From Symbiodinium natans (taxonomy: Eukaryota > Sar > Dinophyceae > Suessiales > Symbiodiniaceae), in the NCBI GenBank assembly GCA_905221605.1, contig CAJNDS010000103.1, positions 64,001 to 128,000 on the forward strand: a stretch of DNA of 64,000 bases, given 5' to 3'. Of this stretch, positions 22,417-32,672 are shown piece by piece (the first letter of the stretch is position 1; each line of letters begins with the position of its first letter). The notes beneath the pieces were generated by a model. The model was not told the DNA's origin. It searched no databases and saw only the letters and a program-made list of their open reading frames with translations. The translations under genes and the position numbers were made by a program.

Positions 22417-22680
22417 ATGGCTAAGCCAAAGATTTCTTTGGCAACCCTTGCTGTAACCAATCCTGCATGTGCACCGGGGCACAATGGAGACGTGGCGGGT
22501 GCCCTGTTTGTGCAGGTCTGGGAGGCCCGTGGGCGGTACCCCGAGGCGTCTCGCGCTGCCTTTGACGTGCTTCTAGAATCCTTGGACGCGGCATTGTCAG
22601 GAGAGAAGGACAGCACGCTTGCATCTGTGTTGGGATGGTCGAGGTTCCTTGAGGCATCAAAAGAAATTTGGGAGAGGTAG
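22417..22680 (+). CDS. possible coding exon upstream of the sirtuin
   Basis: The 87-codon frame contains GDVAGALFVQVWEARGRYP, then EASRAAFDVLLESLDAALSG and EKDSTLASVLGWSRFLEASK to a TAG. Residue composition is protein-like and helical. No motif recognised. It may be a 5' exon of the sirtuin or a separate gene. The antisense frame (22421-23122) is also open but poorer. Confidence 0.35.
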   Translation: MAKPKISLATLAVTNPACAPGHNGDVAGALFVQVWEARGRYPEASRAAFDVLLESLDAALSGEKDSTLASVLGWSRFLEASKEIWER

Positions 22681-23126
22681 AGATGTAGTCCACGTAGTCC
22701 AATCTGGCGGCATGGGGTCTGGCGGCGCAAAGTAGTGCGGAGAGAATGATCGCGTGGCCAAAGAGAGCGCGGCAGGATTTGACGCTGGTGGTGCGAGACC
22801 CCTCTGGCTTGAGCAGACTGGATGCGGCCGAGGCGAGGCCTCCATGGCCTCCATGGCCTCCAATGTCTGTTATTGAATTTCGACTGAATATCGACTGAGT
22901 ATCAAGCTGTATCAAGCCTTTGCAGCTGGCAAGGTCAAACATTTTGAGCGCACCGTGCGCGATGACTTGGCATTGGGGGTGGAGTATCCGCGGCCCACCC
23001 TGCAGCTCAATTCTGCCGAGAACGTGGCTGGGACCCGGGTTTGGCTGTGGAAGAATTTGAGGGAGTGCATGAGGTGGTGGCGAAGGCTTTTTCTTCCAGT
23101 TCACATGCAATGCAAGGGCCATTTCC

Positions 23127-24908
23127 AGTTCGGGCCATTTGCAGCAGAGGTGGCGAAGATAGTGCGACGAGCAAGCCGCATTGTTGCGCTGACAGGCGCC
23201 GGTATCTCAGTCGAATCAGGACTGCAGCTAGGAAGCCAGAGCATGTACTTCCTGCTGAGAACGTGTCTCGCTAACGCGCACGGCACGAGCACTTGGGTGC
23301 TTGAAGGAATTACTCCATTCCGTCTGCCAAGCTCTTCGGACGGCGGTTCTGCAATCTGGGCAGAGTTCGATGCACGGCAGATGACAGTGCCCCGTCGCAA
23401 ATGGCATGCACATCAGTTGCCTTCGTTGGATCGTTTCGAGCGTGTAGAACTTTGGATGAAGGGCTCCGCTGCGCCAAGACTGCACTGAGACCTCACTCTT
23501 TCCGGCAGGTTGACGGCTTCAACAGCGACGCTGATATCCGCGCGAAGTGGTGGGCGATGAAGCGAAAGCTGCTAAAAGAAATGTCAATGGCAAAAGCCAA
23601 CCCTGCACACTGCTTCTTCGGCGAGCTGGAGAAGCGCGGCAAGCTGCAGGGCCTGTGAGCCAGAATGTTCCTGCTTTTGTGCGTCAGAATGCTTTCAACC
23701 ATTCAATCGGGGAGAAGATGCCCCACAGCCCTCGAATCCTTGCAGGCCCCTGCAAGTCTGCTTTTCTGAGCTGAGAGGCTGAAAGGTGTGATCACCCAGA
23801 ACATTGATTCGCTGCATCAGGGTGGCGGAGCTCCGTGTGAGAAGGCGGAGCCACTGAAGTACACCATGCCAATCCTGAAGGCTTCATTTGAAAGCGTGAT
23901 GTGGCTGCAAGGTGAATGAGCTGCACGGTCACATGCGGCGCCTGATCTGTTCCGACCACCGCACCCCCCTTAATCCGCAGCCGTTTGCCACTGGGGAGTG
24001 TGATTATGCACCTTTGCTCAAATGTAGTACTATGTCGAACTACGTTGAAGCTTGAAGGCAACATTCTGGTACTGCTACAGCGGCACTGCTCTGACACACA
24101 GGAATGTGCCACGACAGCTTGCGGCGATGACAATGTTCCTACGTGCCCGAAGTGCGGCTCGCCCCTCCGCACAGAGACTGTGCTGTTCGAGCAGGCTATG
24201 CCAGAAGGTGCTGTGGAGCGTGCGCAATGCACAATCCAGGAATCCGATCTCCTCATTGTGATTGGCAGCACTTTGAGTCCTGGCCGCGCGTGGAACACAC
24301 AGAGCATGTGGAGCACAGTTTTTTAAAATCTCGCTGCTGGACCAATGTCATGAAGTCGGAACGTGTCCTATCTCTATCAGACTCTACCATGGAACGCAAA
24401 GCGCCGTCAAGAATGTAAGAATGGTGCCGGTTCTGCAAGAATACTCTTGCGCGCGCTTGCGTTGGATTTGTTTCATGCCAGTTTTCCTGAGCTGCAGAAA
24501 CCGGTGGAAGCCCGAGCAGAGCAGAGCATCTCACACGGAGAGCCCTGTAATGGCACATCATAAGCTCGAAGCCTCGAAGCCTTCAAATGACCACTGATGG
24601 AATGCGTGCCGTACACCCCATGGTGTGAAGTTTGACTGTTCTCTGGGGACTTTGGTGGGGATGTCGCTTCACCTGCCTTGAAGCACACCCACGGCCCCAC
24701 TTCCCGCGTCGCTCTCGAACATGCGCTCGCTATGGTTGTCCTGAAAGTCATCTGCATTTTGACTAAGCAAGAGCGGTGCAGAAATGGCTTACGCAGTCAG
24801 CAGTGCCACGATCGCATTGTAAGGATTGTTCGACCCGCCAACGAACTGCCAGCAGAAGCACTCTGCCGCGGCATTCCTGTCATCATGGTGAACCTGGATG
24901 ACACTTGA
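23127..24908 (+). CDS. sirtuin (Sir2-type NAD-dependent deacylase)
   Basis: Sirtuins remove acetyl or other acyl groups from lysine using NAD. Exons inferred: start about 23127 to 23219 (VALTGAGISVESG, NAD loop); 23307-23386 (ITPFR, IWAEFDARQMT); 23509-23650 (NPAHCFFGELEKRGK); 23786-23844 (VITQNIDSLHQGGG); 23912-24049 (VNELHGHMRRL, catalytic His); 24102-24289 (CPKCGSPLR, second zinc pair, then DLLIVIGSTLS); 24824-24908 (RPANELP, GIPVIMVNLDD, stop). Introns: 23220-23306 GA donor, 23387-23508 GT, 23651-23785 GC, 23845-23911 GC, then GC or GT; the last (about 534 bases) is the least certain and may hide an exon. All joins keep frame. The first zinc pair reads CSDH rather than CxxC. The N-terminus and start codon were not found. 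Histone or plastid targets cannot be told. Confidence 0.85.
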
Positions 24909-25120
24909 CCCTTGTCAGCGATTTGTGTGCATCGTTGCTTGCTGCCCGACTTGGGGCATCTCGTCTCGGCCGAATCACGCCAGGGAATCACAGCTGAGCC
25001 CTTCACGTGAAGCACTGTTTTCAAGCAACCTTTTTTCCTTCCTGGCAGAGAGGAAAACTCGGGTTTAGGGGCCTGGCATGTCCGGCATGGATTGGACGTC
25101 AGCTTATGGCTTAGACTGGC
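24909..25120. other. short spacer
   Basis: Nothing recognised between the sirtuin stop and the inverted-repeat element. Confidence 0.5.
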
Positions 25121-25628
25121 TTATATGCGCCCGCGTTGCGCGTAATCGACCCCCCCCCCCCCCCCATGGTATCCCCCCCCCCCCCCCACGGCATCCCCCC
25201 CCAAACCCTGCCTGTTAACCCTAAAACACCACGGACCACGGGGGAGGACAGAGAAACCTCAGCCTAAACCCCACACCCTGAACCCTAAGCCCTAAAACCT
25301 AAAACCTAAACCCACCACGACAGGAGGGAGAAGGGTAAACCCGAAACCTTAGCCGCTTTAACCCTGAACCCTGAAGGGTAAACTCAGCACGAACCACAGG
25401 GGGGGAGAGGGGAAACCGTAAACCTACCATTACCCCAAACCTTGAACCCTGATTAAACTCTAAACCCACAATGAACCAATGCACCAGAGTGAAAATCCTG
25501 AACTCTACAGCCTAACCCTAAACCCTTAAACCACAAACCCATGAACCACAGACCATGAACCACAGGGGGGGTGGGGGGGGAGGGGACCCCAAAGCCCACC
25601 AACCACAGGAGGGGGGGGGGGATACCAT

Positions 25629-25660
<32 letters not shown>

Positions 25661-25682
25661 GCCTATGCTGGCGCATATATAG
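25121..25682. mobile_element. inverted-repeat element with telomere-like core
   Basis: The ends mirror each other: TATATGCGC (25122-25130), then a C-run, ATGGTAT, and a second C-run (25150-25187) on the left; a G-run, ATACCAT, a longer G-run (25610-25659), then GCGCATATA (25671-25679) on the right. Between them lie about 400 bases of degenerate CCCTAAA-type repeats (reverse of TTTAGGG) with small G-run islands. No open frame of substance. It could be a non-autonomous transposon, a telomere scar or a captured subtelomere. Homopolymer lengths are uncertain. Confidence 0.5.
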
Positions 25683-27696
25683 AGTTTAGTGGGTTATGGT
25701 TCAGGTAAACGAGGTCAGTCTTCCGGGTCTTAGATCCGTGCGATGGTTCGAGGAGGTTGAGCTCAGTGCCGCCAGAGGCACCAGCGAAGCATTTTTTTGG
25801 TTCACGGTCACCAGACAAGTCCAAACGGCGTGCAGCAACCGACGCCCCCTCACGACATTTACATGTTGCTTTCCTGCGTGTTTATACAGGGCGCTGAAAC
25901 GCCTGAAGCGGCCCTTGTTAGCCATCTTTAGTTTGCCTGTCAGCCTTCGAGACAAACAAAAGATGGCGCACAACAAACCTCGAACCTCTCAGCCCCCCTC
26001 TCCCACCGCAAGCTCGATGGAGTGAGCCAAGGTTATGATGCCAATGCCGTGTCCCTTGTCCGGCAGCCTGCGGGCAAGTTCTTCGACGAGGCGCAACGCT
26101 GACTGGTGAGCATTCTCTTAAAGAAGATTGCCCAATTGTGCAGGTGATGAGCTTTCTTGGAGATGGAGACTGGCATCTTGATCCGTGCGAAGAGTCGGCA
26201 GATTGGCGTGAATTGTGCCAACTGCTTTACTGGACTTACTAGACTAAGCTGACTGTAACCCTTAGTTCGCATGCATGGAGTTTGCTCTGAGCAGGTTCGG
26301 AGGTGCAAGCAAGGTCCTTGATCCTCAAACACACAGAGAGTCAGTTTGTGGCTTCCCAGCTTCGATCAAAGTCTCATGAGTTGAGTCTTCTCTTAGCAGG
26401 CACATCCCACTCATCCCACCAGCTCCGACCAGCACGAACACATTCCAATGGAGTCGAAGCACGGCTGCATTGTGTAGCGATATCTTTCCAGCAGCAAGGG
26501 CAGTGTGGCATCGTGCCAAGGACTCCTGCAGCTCTGGAGCTGGACGATGGGGACTCTGATGACCAGCTGTATGGTGATGACGACTTGGGCTGTTAGGTGC
26601 TGCAAGATGATGGTTCGATCTGACTAGATATTGTGGACCTTGTCCGGCTTGTGCCTTAATCGGACTTGTGTCAACGTGTACAGCATGAAGACCGCCCACT
26701 GTACAGAGTCGCCTGGGCTGCGAAACTTGATATCTCCTTGAATGCTGCAGCACGCAGCTAGGGCACCTAGGGACGTCCAGAAGACTTGAGTTGCACATGG
26801 TTTCCCACTGTTTGCTCAAGCTCGCACGGCTAATGTCGTCAGACACTTACACGATGCAAGAACCCCAAGACCTGAGCATGCAGCAGCAGCGGTCAGTGGA
26901 CCCACAGGATAGGCTGATGGATTGTGTGCCACCACTTGGTGCACCTGTGAACAGGGATGAAGAGGTGCGGGGCCATTGCTCACTAGTCACTAGATGTGGG
27001 TCATGGCCACAAGAATTCCAAAGCTTCTGCGCCTGGGTCGTGACTGTTTTGTGGTACTTGGCACTCTCCTCCAAGTAATGCAACCACCGCTGAGAGGTGG
27101 CACGTGCTGCGGAGGAGGCTGCTTCTGCAGCTTCTCTGATGTGCCAGGGCGCATCCGCGAGGGCATGACATGAGTAGTCGAGATGGCTGTTGTTGGTGGC
27201 TTGTGTCGATCTTAGGGAGGAGGGCACTAGACGCAGAATGATTTCAGCGGCTGGGTGCCGCTAGTTTTGGCGTTCCTTCTTTGTTTCCCTTCAGTTTGCA
27301 AGGTGTTCCTTGAGAAGCAACTTCGTGTTGCATGGCTTCGGTCGCTTGAAATTCTTCGCGTAAACAAGCCGATTTGACAACTGTGTTTGTTCTGATCTTC
27401 TGTCGGTGGGAGCCTGAAGCATCTCGAAACCACATGGAGCCGTATGAAGCCACATGAAGCGACCTGAAACCACCAACCCAGGCGCCTGGCATCGGAGGTG
27501 TCTCTGGAGGCACATGGCTACGTTGCCAGGCTGCGTGCAGGTCATTCAATGGGGTTTGAGGCTTTCAGAGGCTTGGTATGCAACCTGTGTCTCAAGTTCA
27601 AAGACCAACGCTTGTCAGTCTCGAGCCTATCTATGCACCTTTTTAACCCCGGATTGGCCCGAAATGCAAGGCAAAGTTCAGGTTCGCAGCCAAGGT
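25683..27696. other. spacer with possible exons on both strands
   Basis: 26504-26596 (+) reads GIVPRTPAALELDDGDSDD to a stop, an acidic C-terminus-like piece. 27055-27200 (-) reads DAPWHIREAAEAASSAARA, then RWLHYLEESAKYHKTVTTQ, helical and protein-like, and would be the only minus-strand coding in this part. Neither has a known family. Confidence 0.3.
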
Positions 27697-28911
27697 GCCA
27701 CTCCGCCGCCTCGGGGGCTCGACCACGGCGACGGTGATGGTGGTGCATCGGCTGGGCTTGCCGGAGCGGCAGTTTGTGGTCAAGGCCATCGCCCTTCGCG
27801 GCCTGGACGCGCAGGGCCGCCTGCGCGCTCTCAAGGAGATACAGATCCTGAAAAGCTTACGGCACGAGAGCAGCTTGACTGGGAGGAGAAGGGGGTTTCA
27901 CGGCTTTGCGGCTTCGCGTTGATATGTAAGCCGAGTGATTCTGTAGGCTGAGGATGTAACAATGTTATCATTGAGGCAGCATTGCCCAGCATGCACAGCA
28001 CGCACAACACGCGCAGCATATGCAGAGCACACGCAGCCGGCACAGCATGCACAGCATCCACAGCGCGCAGAGTGCACAGGCATCATCGAGTACATCGAGA
28101 GCTGGTGGATAGGTGCTGGCCCTGACTCGGGACGCCTGACACTTGTCATGGAGTGCGCTGAGAACGGCGACCTGCGTGTGCCGGTGCAAGCTGCGGGCCA
28201 GACCGGGAAGCACTTAGAGGAAGTCCTGATCCTCAGCTGGCTTCAGCAGATGCTGAGGGGTTTGGACCATGTCCACCAGAAGGAAATCATTCACAGGGAC
28301 CTGAAAGCAATGAACGTGTTCCTAAAGGACACGTGGCGGACGTGCAAGCTGGGAGACTTCGGAATCTCAACCGCGCTGAAAAGTGGAAAGTCGGCATCGG
28401 GCTGCGTGGGCACTCCTGCGTACATGGCCCCCGAACTTCTTTGGAATCAGCGCTACGCGTCGGCTGTAGACATGTGGGCCATCGGTGTCGTCCTGTACGA
28501 GCTCATGGCCCTGAAGTTGCCTTTCTGTGGTTCCAACGTCCTGGCTCTCGTTTACCAGATCGCGTTCAACACCCATGATCCCGAACCCCTGCAGCTTGGA
28601 GGCTATTCCGCTCCCTTGGTTGAGCTCGTCGCGCGGTTGCTAGACAAGGACCCCACGCAGCGGCCCAGCGCGTGCCAGCTTCTGAGTGAGCCTTTGTGGG
28701 ACAGTTTCTCTTTCGAGGCTGCCGGGACACTGGCAGCAGCTTCCTTCAACGAAAGCTTGTCGTCCAACCTCTTGTCGCATGCCCGCCTGGGTGAGCTCTG
28801 CCAGGCTGAGCAGGCTGAGCATGTCAGCACGCCAGGGCTCACCGTGCCAGCGCCGCAGATGCCCACCGGAACTGGCAGCGACTGGGGCGATGCCATCGCT
28901 CTGTTGGCATC
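27697..28911 (+). repeat. kinase duplication unit, copy 1
   Basis: Copy 1 of a 1.2 kb direct repeat; copy 2 is 29290-30503, offset 1592-1593 bases. By eye only about eight differences were seen, including a one-base indel at about 27895 and changes inside the intron, so introns are as conserved as exons. Such low divergence means a very recent duplication or gene conversion. Confidence 0.9.
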
Positions 28912-30834
28912 GATGGGTACTGACATGTCCGGGATGGTACCTGCGACCTTGGCTACTGCTGAGTCGCTGGGGAGTGTGGTGTCGGACGTCAAGCTTTGGG
29001 AGGAAATCTTGCGTACCAGAGAAGAAAGTGACGCCATCTCCCTTGATCGTTTCGAGGAGCTGTTGAGATCCATAGGCAGCTCCAAATCTGATGTGCCTGC
29101 ACCAGCACCGCCGCCGCCTCCGCCGGTGCCCTGTTTAGAGGAGCCACAAGAAGCTTGTGGTGTCAGCCCGGCTCCACAAGTCTATGAGGAGGCCGAGGCG
29201 AATCTAGCCCGTGCCGCTGAAGATGTGGCCTTTGCGGCTTCGCTTCACAGGATGGCTGCGGAGATCTCCCTCGAATCGCATGGTTACCAGCCACTCCGCC
29301 GCCTCGGGGGCTCCACCACGGCGACGGTGATGGTGGTGCATCGGCTGGGCTTGCCAGAGCGGCAGTTTGTGGTCAAGGCCATCGCCCTTCGCGGCCTGGA
29401 CGCGCAGGGCCGCCTGCGCGCTCTCAAGGAGATACAGATCCTGAAAAGCTTACGGCACGAGAGCAGCTTGACTGGGAGGAGAAGGGGCTTCACGGCTTTG
29501 CGGCTTCGCGTTGATATGTAAGCCGAGTGATTCTGTAGGCTGAGGATGTAACAATGTCATCATTGAGGCAGCATTGCCCAGCATGCACAGCATGCACAAC
29601 ACGCGCAGCATATGCAGAGCACACGCAGCCTGCACAGCATGCACAGCATCCACAGCGCGCAGAGTGCACAGGCATCATCGAGTACATCGAGAGCTGGTGG
29701 ATAGGTGCTGGCCCTGACTCGGGACGCCTGACGCTTGTCATGGAGTGCGCTGAGAACGGCGACCTGCGTGTGCCGGTGCAAGCTGCGGGCCAGACCGGGA
29801 AGCACTTAGAGGAAGTCCTGATCCTCAGCTGGCTTCAGCAGATGCTGAGGGGTTTGGACCATGTCCACCAGAAGGAAATCATTCACAGGGACCTGAAAGC
29901 AATGAACGTGTTCCTAAAGGACACGTGGCGGACGTGCAAGCTGGGAGACTTCGGAATCTCAACCGCGCTGAAAAGTGGAAAGTCGGCATCGGGCTGCGTG
30001 GGCACTCCTGCGTACATGGCCCCCGAACTTCTTTGGAATCAGCGCTACGCGTCGGCTGTAGACATGTGGGCCATCGGTGTCGTCCTGTACGAGCTCATGG
30101 CCCTGAAGTTGCCTTTCTGTGGTTCCAACGTCCTGGCTCTCGTTTACCAGATCGCATTCAACACCCATGATCCCGAACCCCTGCAGCTTGGAGGCTATTC
30201 CGCTCCCTTGGTTGAGCTCGTCGCGCGGTTGCTAGACAAGGACCCCACGCAGCGGCCCAGCGCGTGCCAGCTTCTGAGTGAGCCTTTGTGGGACAGTTTC
30301 TCTTTCGAGGCTGCCGGGACACTGGCAGCAGCTTCCTTCAACGAAAGCTTGTCGTCCAACCTCTTGTCGCATGCCCGCCTGGGTGAGCTCTGCCAGGCTG
30401 AGCAGGCTGAGCATGTCAGCACGCCAGGGCTCACCGTGCCAGCGCCGCAGATGCCCACCGGAACTGGCAGCGACTGGGGCGATGCCATCGCTCTGTTGGC
30501 ATCCGTTCGAAGCGAGGAGGTACTCGACAGTATCACTGGCGAGCGGATCCCCAGCAGAGACGTGGAAGCGTTGGCGACAGCATCGCTGGGCAGCTATGAG
30601 TCGCGGCTGCAGAGATTCCAGAAACATCTCCCAATCCGTGCAACCTTGGCTGGAATGGAGTGTGTGCAGACTGAGGTCACAGCAGAACAGTTATGGGATG
30701 GTTTGCAGAAAACCAGACATGAGAGTAACACTGTGGAACGAGGCAGGAAGGCTAAGGGATGTTCCTCTTTGCGAGTGCCAGTTGCTAAAGAACCCAAAAG
30801 ATGCAGCAAATCAAGTTGCCTTTCCCGATGCTAA
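27697..30834 (+). CDS. tandem double protein kinase, NEK-like
   Basis: A Ser/Thr kinase domain occurs twice. Copy 1: N-lobe 27697-27869 (FVVKAIAL with the ATP Lys, ALKEIQILKSLRHE with the C-helix Glu), intron 27870-28079 (GC donor), C-lobe from 28080 (IIEYIESWW, HRDLKAMNVFLK, LGDFGIS, GTPAYMAPELL). Copy 2: N-lobe 29290-29462, intron 29463-29671, C-lobe from 29672. The joined N- and C-lobes read RHESIIEYIESW, typical NEK spacing. Copy 1's C-lobe, a 126-residue linker (with a Pro run) and copy 2's N-lobe lie in one unbroken frame, so one mRNA would make a protein with two kinase domains. The Gly loop is degenerate (LGGSTTATV). Tails differ after 28911 and 30503; copy 2 ends at a stop at 30832-30834. 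The start codon of copy 1 was not found. Confidence 0.85.
29290..30503 (+). repeat. kinase duplication unit, copy 2
   Basis: Copy 2 of the 1.2 kb unit. Upstream it is continuous with a natural-looking kinase N-terminus (EISLESHGYQPLRRLGG), whereas copy 1 begins abruptly after unrelated sequence. Copy 2 therefore keeps the original 5' junction and copy 1 may have lost it. Confidence 0.9.
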
Positions 30835-30929
30835 GATCTGTGTGTCGTGGATGTGTTCTTAAATGTTCTTAAGCTGCTCAGCGAATCTTGCGCTTGTAGA
30901 TGAGCGTGCGGCGGCCGATAGTGCACCGC

Positions 30930-31190
30930 AGGTCAACTGGACGACTTGCTGGATGAACTTCACGGCATGCTGCCGCCTCCGCCGCGGCCCCCACCCCCGC
31001 CAGGCGCAGGACCTTGGAACTTGGAGCATCTGCTTGGAACTCTTGACTCTTGCTGTGTGGAGCATAGGGTCGTGTTTCAAGCTCACGGCCAGTACAAGTA
31101 CCCCCCCCAAGAAGGAGATGAAAAGCCGGCGGCAGCAGCTGAGCCAGCTGACCCTGCCCCTTGCCAGCTCGGATCACCTCAGATCTTCAG
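30930..31190 (+). CDS. possible exon with Pro-rich stretch
   Basis: After an AG at about 30930 the frame reads QLDDLLDELHGMLPPPPRP, then Pro/Gly, PWNLEHLLGTLDS and EGDEKPAAAAEPADPAP. The layout (short amphipathic helix, then Pro run) resembles the tail of kinase copy 1 (FEELLRSIGSS, then a Pro run), so it may be the true C-terminal exon of copy 2. Confidence 0.4.
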
Positions 31191-31261
31191 GACCAATTGC
31201 TTGGGAGTAAGCAGGGCACAAGTACTGGAAGTAGTGGCAGTAGTGATAAGTAGCATGCTCA

Positions 31262-31475
31262 GGTGGAGGACTCCTTTAAGCTGGCTGCTCGGGTGGACCT
31301 CTTTCTGAAGCGACGAGGTCAGCACACGAGTCCTCCAATCTGAATGAGACACGGGACTGGAACCACTGTGAGCATTATGGCGAGCGGTGGTTGAGGGACT
31401 TGCTTTCGTATGCGATGCTCGCTGACATTCACGGGAACATCCTGGGCCTCATCACGTGCACTCAGAATCAAGATC
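31262..31475 (+). CDS. possible exon pair, unknown
   Basis: 31262-31310 reads VEDSFKLAARVDLFLKRR after an AG, with a GT following. 31346-31475 reads DWNHCEHYGERWLRDLL, then SYAMLADIHGNILGLITC. Both look like coding on the + strand. No family recognised. They sit between the kinase and the nine-module array and could belong to either. Confidence 0.4.
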
Positions 31476-32051
31476 CGACGGCGTGTGTCAGGCAAGTGGT
31501 GGCTCTCCGACGGGCATTGCCTCTGTCCCCATGCGGCACGCGGCCCTGACCATCATCAGCAAAGCGGCAGGTTGGAGGACCTGGTGCAACCAGCGCCCGA
31601 CCGGCTGATCCCAGAGCGCGTGGCACCGTCAAGAAACAAAGAGGACGACTCGATGACTGTTTTCATGGGAGCTCCAGTGGAGTCACTTTAGGCGTTGTCA
31701 AAGCATGTCAGAATCAGAAGTGTCTCTGCACAGCTCCGGCTTCAGCAAGGTGTTGCCATGGACAGCAGCTTACTTTACAGGGTCCTTCAAAGCCTCGTCA
31801 AGCCCGAGTCCCAAGAGCTGCATAGAAAACAAAGCCCTCAGCCACTAGAAGCAACGTTCAACCCTGGCGAGGCCATCCCTTGGAAAAGCCCTCCAAGAAT
31901 GGCCCGCTGCAGCCCACCCCCCACCGTAGCCTCTACAACCAACCAGTTGCTGAGTAAACAGCCTCACATGTGTAGTGACGGAGTAGACGTGGAAGCCACA
32001 TGCCCAGAGCCTGAGGTAACATATGACTACAGCACATCCCCCCACCTTAAG

Positions 32052-32672
32052 AATTCACATGGCAATTTGATGCCGACATGTTCAGCGACAACGGGGAGGT
32101 GGAGCATTTCATCGAACCTGGGCCCCTTCTATTTTGGTGAAAAAGCACGTTTTGTCTTACTATCCCCTTAACCCCAGGAAGAGAACAATGTGGATGAAAC
32201 AGCCGCTGCTTGGACGGCTCTTGGAGTTGCCAGCTTGTGAGAGTTGATGGCGGGCGCATGTGGGCGCTCCCTTCCTTTCTCTTCCCGGCCTGGCTCTCCG
32301 TACTGCATTACCCGACTCACCAAGGCAGCTTTGCTGCGTGAGGCGCCTGCCAGCATCCAGCACGCCGTTCTGGAGGAGAGACGTCTTGAGATGGGAGGGT
32401 TCGCTTGTGAAGGGCTTTGAAACCACAGCCTTCTGCAGCCATTGCGTGTGTTTTTAGCTTCTGGCCTGTGACAAGCTTCCCAATCAGCAAGCCGGCCCTT
32501 GCATTGAACTTTCAGGCTTTCAGACTTTCAGACTTTCATGGAGGGCCCCCCCCATGCGGTCCAAGGGTATGAGAAAGAATGCAAAGAGTGCATGGCGCAC
32601 TGCACCTGCCAGGGCGGGAGTTTGCGGACATGCCGAGACCCGTCTGCGGGATGCGTCGGCCGCATTCGCAAG
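32052..32672 (+). repeat. module 1
   Basis: Exons: 32052-32113 (FSDNGEVEHFI, GA donor), 32178-32225 (EENNVDETAAAWTALG, GT donor), 32343-32375 (APASIQHAVLE, GA donor), 32613-32672 (GGSLRTCRDPSAGCVGRIRK, GC donor). The most divergent copy in its second part (TAAAWTALG for RAAEALR). Confidence 0.7.

Noticed and set aside
22421-23122. 233-codon minus frame
   Set aside because: No family motif; it runs opposite the start of the sirtuin and a better + frame.
27962-28079. ATG 27962 as the start of kinase copy 1
   Set aside because: It lies inside the GC-AG intron. Starting there would drop the N-lobe that is present, in phase, just upstream.
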